DNA of 64,000 nt from contig NZ_CP017157.1 of the NCBI RefSeq assembly GCF_001729485.1, forward strand, positions 744,001 through 808,000, in the 5' to 3' direction. Shown in pieces: positions 24,726-32,042 of this stretch (its first letter is position 1; each line of letters opens with the position of its first letter). Origin of the DNA: Streptomyces lydicus (GTDB lineage Bacteria; Actinomycetota; Actinomycetes; Streptomycetales; Streptomycetaceae). The translations under genes and the position numbers were made by a program. Under the pieces are notes generated by a model. That model saw only the letters and a list, made by a program, of their open reading frames with translations. It made no database searches and was not told the origin of the DNA.

Positions 24726-25991
24726 TCAGGTGGTCAGGCGGGCGACCGTCGCGGCCACCGTGCCGGAGCCGTCCTCGGCGGCCAGCCGGCGGGCGGCGTC
24801 GCCGGCGCGTTCGCGGAGGGCGGGGTCGGTGACGGCCCGGCCGAGGGCGTCGGCCAGCCGGGCCACCGCGTCGTCGGCGGCGAGGTCCTGGAACGGGATC
24901 GGGGTGGTCGCGGCGCCCAGCGAGGCCAGGCGGGCGGCCCAGAAGGGCTGGTCGGCGGTGACCGGGACGGGAACGGTGGGTACCCCGGCGCGCAGGCCCG
25001 CGGCGGCGGTGCCGGCGCCGCAGTGGTGCAGCACCGCGGCCATCCGCGGGAAGAGCAGGTCGTGCGGGACCGCGTCGATGGTGAGGACGTCGTCCGTCGG
25101 TTCCGCGGTCAGGCCGGCCCAGCCGGACTGGAGGACGCCGCGGAGCTTGGCGCGGCGCAGGGCCCGCACCGCGAGGTCGCCCAGCCGCTCGCCCTCGCCG
25201 CCCGCCATGCTGCCGAAGCCGAGGAAGACCGGGGGCGGGCCGGCGGCGAGGAAGTCCCGCAGCGCGGACGGGAGTTGGGTGTCGGGGGCGTGCCAGGGCC
25301 ACCAGTTGCCGACGACCTCCAGGCCGCTCGGCCAGTCCGCGGGGCGGGGCACCAGGACCTCACTGAAGCCGTGCAGTACCGGCCGGCCGGCCGCCTCGGC
25401 GCGGCGGCGGACCGTACGGGGCGTGGCGGGCGGCAGGCCGAGCCGGGCGCGCAGTTCCCGGTTCGCGTCCGCGTAGAGGCGGTCGATGACGCGGAGCGAG
25501 AGGCGGCCCGCGGCGCGGTTGCCCCAGCGGCCCAGGGACCGGCCGCCGCTGACCACGGGGGCGAAGTCGCCCGTGGGGGCGCCGGGGACGAGGGGCAGGT
25601 CCAGGGCGGGGATGTCCATCGCCTCGGCGAGGTTGCGGCCGAGCGGCGCGGTGGTGGCGGACAGCAGCAGCAGATCGGTGTTGGCGCCCTGCCGGGCCGC
25701 GTCGGCGAGGCCGCCGCCCAGCTCCTTGACGAAGGCGGCGGCCCGGCGCAGGAGGTCGCGCCGCCCGGCCGGCACGGCGGGCCGGGCCGGTGCGGTGGGG
25801 TCGGGGCGCCGGGTGCGCGGGTCGGCCGGCAGCGGGCGGAACTCCAGGCCGGCGGCGCGTACGAGCGGGGCGTAGCTGTCGTGGGTGGCGAGCGCGACGT
25901 GGTGGCCGTCGGCCAGGAGGCGGGCGCCGAGGCCGGTGTACGGGGCGATGTCGCCGTACGAGCCGGCGGCGGCGAGCAGGATTCTGGGCAT
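24726..25991 (-). CDS. UDP/NDP-sugar glycosyltransferase, GT1 (macrolide-type)
   Basis: 421 residues. The N-terminal domain starts RILLAAAGSYGDIAPYTGLGARLLADGHHVALAT and the sugar-nucleotide domain has VFLGFGSMAGGEGE and MAAVLHHCGAGTAAAGLRAGVPTVPVP, the GT1 signature with its HCG-GT histidine. Such enzymes glycosylate macrolides, glycopeptides, flavonoids or sterols in the cytosol and often give self-resistance. It follows, on the same strand, the gene of a TipAS-type drug-sensing MerR regulator, hinting at a response to a foreign compound. Confidence 0.9.
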   Translation of the reverse strand: MPRILLAAAGSYGDIAPYTGLGARLLADGHHVALATHDSYAPLVRAAGLEFRPLPADPRTRRPDPTAPARPAVPAGRRDLLRRAAAFVKELGGGLADAARQGANTDLLLLSATTAPLGRNLAEAMDIPALDLPLVPGAPTGDFAPVVSGGRSLGRWGNRAAGRLSLRVIDRLYADANRELRARLGLPPATPRTVRRRAEAAGRPVLHGFSEVLVPRPADWPSGLEVVGNWWPWHAPDTQLPSALRDFLAAGPPPVFLGFGSMAGGEGERLGDLAVRALRRAKLRGVLQSGWAGLTAEPTDDVLTIDAVPHDLLFPRMAAVLHHCGAGTAAAGLRAGVPTVPVPVTADQPFWAARLASLGAATTPIPFQDLAADDAVARLADALGRAVTDPALRERAGDAARRLAAEDGSGTVAATVARLTT

Positions 25992-26069
25992 GGGTGGGCC
26001 AGCCTTCGGACCGAGGGAGGGTGGGGAGCTGAGGTGAGGCAGGCGCGCGGGTGTGGCCGCGCGGGTGGT

Positions 26070-26903
26070 TCAGGGGGCGGCGGGGGCCGCGGGCGGCGGG
26101 GTGGCCGTGGCCGGTGTGTCCGGCGGGGTGGGGGACGGCCGGCGCACGGCGTTGGCGTGCACGGCCGTGCGGAGGTACGGGGCGAGGCCGGGGCGCTGTT
26201 CGCCGGGCGGGACGATCAGGGCGAAGGCGCGCGGGTCGGCGGCGAACTCGTCGGCGATCCGGCCGTGCATGTCGGTGGGGCACGGGGTGAACCAGCGGAT
26301 GAGGTGCTGCCGGTGGTCCTCCGCGAGGTCCGTCGCCCGCTCGCCGTCCGCCGGTTCCCCGGCCTCGAAGGCGGCGATCAGCCGTCCGCGCCAGTCGGCG
26401 GACTCGGCCATGATCTTCGCCCAGTCCTCCTTGGAGTGCGCGGCGGCCCGCGCCATCGAGCGCTGGTGGCCCGCGCTGTGCTGCCACTTCAGGTGCGCCT
26501 GGGTGGCGTAGGTGAGGTCGAAGGTCACCTCGCCGAAGACCTCGAAGCGCTCCTCGGGCGTCAGTTCCACCCCGGTCTGCTGGACCTCCATGGCCCGCTC
26601 GGCGACCTCCACCAGCCGGTGCAGCGTGGCGATCTGCTCGGTGAGCAGGCGGTGCCGGGCGCGGAGGTGGTCCAGGGCGTTGGCCTGCGGGTCCGCCAGG
26701 ATGGTGGCGATCTCGTCGAGGGGGAAGCCGAGTTCCCGGTAGAAGAGGATCTGCTGCAGCCGGGCGAGGTCGGCGTCGCTGTAGAGGCGGTAGCCGGCCG
26801 GGCTGCGCTCGCCGGGGCTGAGCAGGCCGGTCCTGTCGTAGTGGTGCAGGGTGCGCACCGTGATCCCCGCGAAGCCGGAGACCTGCCCGACCGAGTAGCC
26901 CAT
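26070..26903 (-). CDS. MerR-family regulator with TipAS drug-binding domain
   Basis: 277 residues from ATG 26903 (GAAGGA seven bases before). The winged helix is clear: YSVGQVSGFAGITVRTLHHYDRTGLL, then GYRLYSDADLARLQQILFYRELG. After a coiled coil (LRARHRLLTEQIATLHRLVEVAERAM) comes a TipAS domain with AEDHRQHLIRWFTPCPTDMHG, in which the Cys corresponds to the position where TipA binds thiostrepton covalently. A Pro/Ala tail of about 30 residues is extra. It should activate its own or a neighbouring promoter on binding a multicyclic peptide-like ligand. The glycosyltransferase gene follows 78 bp downstream and is the natural target. Confidence 0.88.
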   Translation of the reverse strand: MGYSVGQVSGFAGITVRTLHHYDRTGLLSPGERSPAGYRLYSDADLARLQQILFYRELGFPLDEIATILADPQANALDHLRARHRLLTEQIATLHRLVEVAERAMEVQQTGVELTPEERFEVFGEVTFDLTYATQAHLKWQHSAGHQRSMARAAAHSKEDWAKIMAESADWRGRLIAAFEAGEPADGERATDLAEDHRQHLIRWFTPCPTDMHGRIADEFAADPRAFALIVPPGEQRPGLAPYLRTAVHANAVRRPSPTPPDTPATATPPPAAPAAP

Positions 26904-27080
26904 CGCAGCGTCCTTCGCCCCGTCGTCGTGCCGGCGGCCGGCCGGGTGGGGGCCCGGCCGGTGGTGCGGCGTGCCGCCACCGGCGTACGGCTGGTTTCTC
27001 CGTACGACGCCCAGGGTGCGGCCTGACGTGGGGTAAGGGTCAACCCCGGCGGGGCGGCCCGGCACGGTGCCGCGGCGCGC

Positions 27081-27476
27081 TCACCCCGGTGGGTAGCGCT
27101 CCTGGAGCACCGAGTTCACCAGGGCCTGGACGTCCTCCCGGTCCAGGCCCTCCTGCTGGGCGCGCGCCATCCAGGAGCGGAGTTCCTCGCGCAGCAGGGC
27201 GTCCGCCGCGGACTCGGGGCGGGCCAGCGTACGGCTGACGAACGTGCCGAGGCCGGGGCGCGGTTCGACCAGGCCCTCGCGTTCCAGCTCGCGGTACGCC
27301 TTCAGGGTCGTGTTGGGGTTGACCTTGGTGGTGGCGGCGACCTGCGCGGCGGTGGGCAGCCGGTCGCCCTCGACGAGGATGCCCAACCGCAGTGCCTGCT
27401 GGACCTGTTGGACGATCTGGAGGTAGGTGGCGACGCCGCTGCGGCGGTCGATGCGGAACTCGACGACGCTCACCAC
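27081..27476 (-). CDS. YtrA-type GntR regulator
   Basis: 131 residues from a GTG at 27476 (a second GTG three bases later is equally possible). It consists of a winged helix (YLQIVQQVQQALRLGIL, then KVNPNTTLKAYRELEREGLV) and only a short C-terminal helix, which defines the YtrA subfamily. These repress ABC transporter operons for antibiotics or membrane-active agents. It lies downstream of an ABC permease and ATPase on the same strand, and a candidate operator is in front of the ATPase gene. Confidence 0.9.
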   Translation of the reverse strand: MVSVVEFRIDRRSGVATYLQIVQQVQQALRLGILVEGDRLPTAAQVAATTKVNPNTTLKAYRELEREGLVEPRPGLGTFVSRTLARPESAADALLREELRSWMARAQQEGLDREDVQALVNSVLQERYPPG

Positions 27477-27497
27477 CTCTCTGCTGCTTCCACCCCG

Positions 27498-27545
27498 GTC
27501 ACGCCGTGTGCCGCCGGGGGTGCTGTCACGCTGTGTGCCGCCGGG
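27498..27545. repeat. Direct repeat of 21 bp, 27-bp period
   Basis: GTCACGCYGTGTGCCGCCGGG occurs at 27498-27518 and 27525-27545 with a single mismatch, in the gap between the permease and the YtrA-type regulator gene. It may be a regulatory site or a simple duplication. Confidence 0.6.
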
Positions 27546-27624
27546 ACTGCGCTGTCCGACCGCTTGATGATCGGGCCGCCCGTGCCGGGTGTCAAAGCGC
27601 CGCCCGGGAGCCGCGCCGCGCCGT

Positions 27625-28653
27625 TCAGAGCGGCCGCCTGTGGGCCCGCCACACGACGAGCGCCAGGACCGCGGCGGTCAGCGCCAGCAGGATCCCCGCG
27701 CCCAGCCACTGCATCCCGGGCAGCTGCCCGAAGTCGAAGTACTGGGTGACCCGGTTGACGATGCCGAGCCGGGCCCGGCACGCCTCGGAGTCGCTGCCGA
27801 CGCAGGTGCCGAAGCCGTACAGCTTGCCGTCGGCGGTGGAGACCCAGTCGTCGATCCGTACGGAGCCGAGCGGCAGGTGCGGGCCGTCGCCGTCGTACGG
27901 ATAGCTGACGCTGCGCAGCGTGCCGAGCCGGTTGCGGACCTGCTCGGCCCAGACCACGGAGAAGGCGAACCCGAACACGGCGGTGGCCGCCATGGCCGGC
28001 ACCACCCGCTTGGTCAGCATGCCGAGGGCGATGCCGCAGGCGGCCAGGAAGAGGGTCTTGGCGACCGGGACGGGGCCGGTGGCGTCGAAGGGGCCGCTCT
28101 GCAGCCAGTCGCCGCCGCTGACGAGGTCGTGGGCCGGTGACCACAGCCAGGTGAAGGCGGCCGACAGCAGCGCGCTGCAGGCCGCGGTGACGGCCAGCGG
28201 CAGGCCGAGCGCGGCGGCGATCCACCGGCCGCGGCTCACCGACTGGGTGGTGACCAGCCGGATCGTGCCGTGCTCCCGCTCGCCCGCGATGAGCGGGGCG
28301 CCGAGGAAGACGCCGACGAGGAACGGCAGGGCCTCCATGAACTGCAGGTCGCGGTTGAACATCGGGCCGAAGCTGCTCTGGAACTCGTCGAGCAGCCGCC
28401 CGTCCGCGTCCGGTGCGGACCCCTTGGTGTGCAGGAAGTCCAGCACGCCGATGCGCTGGTACGCGAAGAGCGCGCAGCCCGCGACGGTGGTCAGCAGGGC
28501 GATCCGCAGCAGGGTCCGGTGCCGGTGCCAGACCACCCAGGGCAGGCCGCGCAGCAGGGCCCGGCGCGGGGCGGGGGCGCCGGCGGGGGTGGGCGCGGAG
28601 GGTGCCGCGGCCGTCGTCGTGCCGGCGTGGCCGGCCGTATCGTTCCGGCTCAT
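27625..28653 (-). CDS. ABC transporter permease
   Basis: 342 residues, overlapping the ATPase gene by ATGA. About six membrane helices: LLRIALLTTVAGCALFAY, FLVGVFLGAPLIAGEREHGT, ALGLPLAVTAACSALLSAAF, then three more, with a large extracytoplasmic segment between helices 1-2 and 5-6. The cytoplasmic GEREHGTIRLVTTQSVSRGRW is the usual coupling region after helix 2 in ABC-2-like exporters. The substrate is unknown. The operon pattern (YtrA-type regulator, ATPase, permease) points to defence against a membrane-targeting compound. Confidence 0.85.
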   Translation of the reverse strand: MSRNDTAGHAGTTTAAAPSAPTPAGAPAPRRALLRGLPWVVWHRHRTLLRIALLTTVAGCALFAYQRIGVLDFLHTKGSAPDADGRLLDEFQSSFGPMFNRDLQFMEALPFLVGVFLGAPLIAGEREHGTIRLVTTQSVSRGRWIAAALGLPLAVTAACSALLSAAFTWLWSPAHDLVSGGDWLQSGPFDATGPVPVAKTLFLAACGIALGMLTKRVVPAMAATAVFGFAFSVVWAEQVRNRLGTLRSVSYPYDGDGPHLPLGSVRIDDWVSTADGKLYGFGTCVGSDSEACRARLGIVNRVTQYFDFGQLPGMQWLGAGILLALTAAVLALVVWRAHRRPL

Positions 28654-29585
28654 GCCGCCGCCTCCCGCGTCCCGGCGCCGTCGATCCGGGCCTCGTCCGT
28701 GATCAGGACGGGGGCCTCGGGCGAGCGGAGACAGGCCAGCAGGACCTCCTCCATGCTGGGCACGAGGGCCTCCCAGCTGTCGGAGAGCGGGCCGCCGGGC
28801 CGGATCAGCGCGCTGAACTGCCGTCCGCTGACCCGGGACTCGACCACCGTGTGCTGCCGCAGCAGCTCGTCGGGCACCCCGCTGTCCCCGGAAGCCACGC
28901 CGGTCACCAGCATGTGCGCGGGCACCAGCTCCTCGGTCTGCCCGGCCATCCGCAGCCGGCCCTCGGCGAGCACGACGAGGTAGTCACACATGTCCTCCAT
29001 CTCGGAGAGCATGTGGGACGACATCAGCACGGTCGTGCCGTGCTCGGCGGCCTCGGCCATCAGCAGGCCCGACAGCTCGTGCCGGGCCAGCGGGTCGAGG
29101 TCGGACATCGGCTCGTCGAGCAGCAGCAGCTCGGGCCGCTTGCCGAAGGCGAGGGCGAAGGCCACGCGGGTGCGCTGGCCGCCCGACAGGGTGCCGATCC
29201 GGGCGGTGAACGGCACGTTGCCGGACCGTACGATCCGCTCGGCCAGCGCCTGGTCCCAGCGGGGGTTCAGCTCGCGGCCCAGCCGCAGGGTCTCGGCGAC
29301 CGTGAAGCGCGGATAGAGCGGCTTGTCCTGGGCCAGGAAGGCGAAGCGCTCCAGTACGGCCGGGTCGGCGACCGGCACGCCGAACAGCTCCAGCGACCCG
29401 GTGGTCGGCTGCACCAGCCGGGTCGCGGTGCCCAGGAAGGTGCTCTTGCCCGCGCCGTTGGGGCCGACGAGGGCGCAGATGTGGCCGGCGGGGAGCCGGA
29501 ACGAGCAGTCCTGCAGGGCCCAGCCGCGGCGGTACTTCTTTCCCAGTCCTCGGGCCTCGACGGCCCATGAGCTCGGCTCGCTCAT
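28650..29585 (-). CDS. ABC transporter ATP-binding protein
   Basis: 311 residues from ATG 29585 with AGGGGGG ahead. Walker A is LVGPNGAGKSTFL, the signature LSGGQRTRVAFA and Walker B ELLLLDEPMSDLDPLAR, with the switch His in MSSHMLSEMEDM. The first gene of the operon; its stop overlaps the permease start. It supplies energy for the permease at the membrane. A palindromic site just upstream (29604-29624) is probably bound by the YtrA-type regulator two genes downstream. Confidence 0.93.
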   Translation of the reverse strand: MSEPSSWAVEARGLGKKYRRGWALQDCSFRLPAGHICALVGPNGAGKSTFLGTATRLVQPTTGSLELFGVPVADPAVLERFAFLAQDKPLYPRFTVAETLRLGRELNPRWDQALAERIVRSGNVPFTARIGTLSGGQRTRVAFALAFGKRPELLLLDEPMSDLDPLARHELSGLLMAEAAEHGTTVLMSSHMLSEMEDMCDYLVVLAEGRLRMAGQTEELVPAHMLVTGVASGDSGVPDELLRQHTVVESRVSGRQFSALIRPGGPLSDSWEALVPSMEEVLLACLRSPEAPVLITDEARIDGAGTREAAA

Positions 29586-29603
29586 CTGGATCCCCCCTTT
29601 AGC

Positions 29604-29624
29604 TAGTTCATTAGTGGAATGAGT
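29604..29624. promoter_or_regulatory. Candidate YtrA-type operator
   Basis: TCATT-AGTGG-AATGA (29608-29622) is a perfect inverted repeat set in an AT-rich patch, TAGTTCATTAGTGGAATGAG, 20-30 bases before the ATPase start. YtrA-subfamily operators typically have this size and A/T-rich symmetry. On the minus strand it would overlap the promoter. Confidence 0.6.
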
Positions 29625-29680
29625 ATGGGGAGCGGCGCGGAACCCTGTCAACAAAACGCCGGGGCCGGAGCCCGGTCTCC

Positions 29681-30211
29681 TCAGCCGGCCGTCCCCGTCA
29701 GCGGCTTCGCCATGCACCGGCTGTCGTCGTACGTCCGGTACAGCCCGAACTTCGTCACGTGCGCGTAGCCGGAGGAGGCGTACAGCTCCAGCGCCTCGGG
29801 CTGCTTGATGCCGGTCTCCAGCACCATCCGGGAGCGGCCGGCCGCCCGCGCGTCGGCCTCCAGCGCGGCCAGGATCCGCCGCGCCAGGCCCCGCCCGCGG
29901 GCCTCGGCCAGCACGAACATCCGCTTGATCTCGGCGTCGCCGGCCGCGTACCCCTCCGCCGCGTCCTCCTGCACCCGCCATCCGCCGCTGGCCACCGCCC
30001 GGCCGCCGTCGTACGCGAGCAGGTAGATCCCCCGGGGCGGCACGAACATCCGCGGGTCCAGCGGGGTCATGTCACCGTCGCCGTAGCGCTCGACGTACTC
30101 CTGCTGCACCAGCGCGTCCAGCGCGACCGCGTCGGGGTGGTCGTAGCGGACCGGACGGATCTCGACGGGGTGGACGTCGGCGGGGCGTATCCCGGCGGGG
30201 CTGCTCTCCAT
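29681..30211 (-). CDS. GNAT-family N-acetyltransferase
   Basis: 176 residues from an ATG at 30211. The acetyl-CoA binding motif reads IKRMFVLAEARGRGLARRILAALEADARAAG (motif A, RGRGLAR near residue 113), followed by LETGIKQPEALELYASSGYAHV (motif B). PRMFVPPRGIYLLAYDGGRAVASGGW precedes it. The substrate is unknown. It is transcribed divergently from xth with about 80 bases between the starts. Confidence 0.85.
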   Translation of the reverse strand: MESSPAGIRPADVHPVEIRPVRYDHPDAVALDALVQQEYVERYGDGDMTPLDPRMFVPPRGIYLLAYDGGRAVASGGWRVQEDAAEGYAAGDAEIKRMFVLAEARGRGLARRILAALEADARAAGRSRMVLETGIKQPEALELYASSGYAHVTKFGLYRTYDDSRCMAKPLTGTAG

Positions 30212-30293
30212 TCCACGAAGCGTACGGGGGGCCGGGCGCGGGCCGCGACGGGACGGGAAACGATCAACCGGCGGGGCTGGGTATCGTGCCGGG

Positions 30294-31106
30294 ATGCTCA
30301 CCGTGACCTCTGTGAATGTGAACGGCCTGCGCGCCGCCGCCAAGAAGGGCTTCGTCCCGTGGCTCGCCGGGACCACGGCCGACGTGCTGTGCCTGCAGGA
30401 GGTACGGGCCGAGACCGGCCAGCTGCCGGACGAGGTGCGCGAGCCCGCCGGCTGGTACACCGTGCACGCGCCGGCCGCCGCCAAGGGCCGGGCCGGCGTC
30501 TCCCTCTACAGCCGCCGGGAGCCGGACCGCGTCCGGGTCGGCTTCGGGTCGGCGGAGTTCGACGGTAGCGGCCGGTACGTCGAGGCGGACCTGCCCGGCG
30601 TGACCGTCGCCAGCCTCTACCTGCCCTCCGGCGAGGTGGGCACCGACCGCCAGGACGAGAAGGAACGCTTCATGGCCGAGTTCCTCCCGTACCTCGTCGG
30701 CCTGCGCGAGCGCGCGGCGGCGGACGGCCGGGAGGTCCTGGTCTGCGGCGACTGGAACATCGCGCACCAGGAGGCCGACCTCAAGAACTGGAAGGCCAAC
30801 CAGAAGAAGTCCGGCTTCCTCCCCGAGGAGCGCGGCTGGCTCACCGACGTGCTCACCGAGACCCGCGGCGGCTACGTGGACGTCGTGCGCGCCCTCCACC
30901 TCGGCGCCGAGGGCCCGTACTCGTGGTGGTCCTACCGCGGCCGCGCCTTCGACAACGACGCGGGCTGGCGCATCGACTACCACATGGCCACGCCGGGCCT
31001 GGCCGAGCGCGCGCTCAAGGCGTACGTCGAGCGGGCCGCGGCCTACGACCAGCGGTGGAGCGACCACGCGCCGGTGACGGTGGTCTACGGGCGCCAGGAC
31101 GCCTAG
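30294..31106 (+). CDS. xth: Exodeoxyribonuclease III
   Basis: 270 residues, close to the family's usual 265. Catalytic blocks in order: TSVNVNGLRAA, LCLQEVRAE (metal Glu), VASLYLPSGE, VCGDWNIAH (Asp/Asn), WWSYRGRAFDNDAGWRIDYHM and SDHAPV (final Asp-His). It is an AP endonuclease and 3'-5' exonuclease in base-excision repair. TATCGT six bases before the ATG suggests a leaderless transcript. Confidence 0.94.
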   Translation: MLTVTSVNVNGLRAAAKKGFVPWLAGTTADVLCLQEVRAETGQLPDEVREPAGWYTVHAPAAAKGRAGVSLYSRREPDRVRVGFGSAEFDGSGRYVEADLPGVTVASLYLPSGEVGTDRQDEKERFMAEFLPYLVGLRERAAADGREVLVCGDWNIAHQEADLKNWKANQKKSGFLPEERGWLTDVLTETRGGYVDVVRALHLGAEGPYSWWSYRGRAFDNDAGWRIDYHMATPGLAERALKAYVERAAAYDQRWSDHAPVTVVYGRQDA

Positions 31107-31222
31107 CGCCCGGCGCCGGCCCGTCGGACAGGTGCCGGGCCGGGGTGGGGCGCCCCCCGGGGGAGTACGGGGGCGCCCCGGGGCGGCTCGCCGGGGGGTG
31201 GGGCGGGCCGCCCGGTCCGGGG

Positions 31223-31732
31223 TCAGGGGCGGCTGAACTTCACGTAGCCGCCGTTGTCCGGGCGGTCGAACCAGCCCTTGAAGGCCCAGTTGATGTAGCC
31301 GCCGTCGCCCTGGTTGGTGAACTCGCCGTCCTCGAAGACCCAGATGCCGTAGACGACGCCGTCGTAGGTGGCGGAACCGTACGCCTTCACGCCGTTGAGG
31401 TGCTCCTCGTACGGCTGGCTGAGGTTGTGCACCATGACGTTGTACTGGCCGCCGCTCGCGTAGAACGCCGACTCCATCAGGTTCTTGACGAAGCCCTCGC
31501 GGTTCTGGGCGGTCTTGATCGACGACTCGATCTTGTTGGCTATGCCGAGCACGTCGACGTTGAAGTTCAGGTTGGCGTTGGCGCCGACGTCGACCGGGGA
31601 GTCACCCGCCGCTGCCGCGGCGGTGACCGGAGCGGCCGAGGCGGTCGCCGGGAAGGCGGCGGCCGTCGCGGTGAGCGCGGCGCACAGGGCCACCGCTGCC
31701 AGGCTCTTCTTCAGGACGCCCGAAGTGGTCAT
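31223..31732 (-). CDS. Secreted protein of unknown function
   Basis: 169 residues from ATG 31732 with GGAGGAG ahead. A clear Sec signal peptide (KKSLAAVALCAALTATAAA, cleavage about ASAAP) precedes a mature domain of some 125 residues: VGANANLNFNVDVLGIANKIE, FVKNLMESAFYASGGQYNVMVHN, then aromatic-rich YDGVVYGIWVFEDGEF and GYINWAFKGWFDR, ending VKFSRP. The mature part has no Cys. I recall similar streptomycete proteins carrying only a vague 'stress protein' label. It is divergent from a SARP gene, and three 11-bp-spaced repeats upstream suggest control by that SARP. Confidence 0.75.
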   Translation of the reverse strand: MTTSGVLKKSLAAVALCAALTATAAAFPATASAAPVTAAAAAGDSPVDVGANANLNFNVDVLGIANKIESSIKTAQNREGFVKNLMESAFYASGGQYNVMVHNLSQPYEEHLNGVKAYGSATYDGVVYGIWVFEDGEFTNQGDGGYINWAFKGWFDRPDNGGYVKFSRP

Positions 31733-32042
31733 GGTTCTCCTCCATGAGTGGGGGGTGGTCGGCTCCGCACCGAGCGGGAACGGAGCGCCGGGCCGGAGCG
31801 GTGGCAAGGGGTGGGCCGCCGCTCCGGCACGGCAACGAGAATCGTCGGGGCCGCTCATGATCCGCTCACGCCGCGCTCACGCGGGGCGTCGTCGCAGGTC
31901 GGACGCGTCCCCGGGCGCCGGTGCGGTCCATATAGTGAGAGCGGTGGCAGCGGCCGCAACCAGCCATGGTTTTCCGCGTCTTTACTGACGTGAGGGCGGG
32001 CCGTGGTTCCGTCCCGTTCGGCTGTTCGCACCAGAGGGCACG
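31733..32042. promoter_or_regulatory. Divergent promoter region, secreted protein / SARP
   Basis: This 310-bp spacer contains a set of three direct heptamers (31851-31879). TATAGT at 31931-31936 is a possible -10 of the SARP gene. GATTCT on the minus strand at 31844-31839 is a possible -10 for the secreted-protein gene. Confidence 0.5.
31851..31879 (-). promoter_or_regulatory. SARP-type operator: three heptamers at exact 11-bp spacing
   Basis: On the plus strand CCGCTCA, CCGCTCA and GCGCTCA start at 31851, 31862 and 31873, that is, heptamers separated by 4 bp. SARP regulators bind exactly such direct heptamers placed just upstream of the -10 box. On the minus strand the last copy (TGAGCGG) ends seven bases before a GATTCT box directed at the secreted-protein gene. 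Confidence 0.65.
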
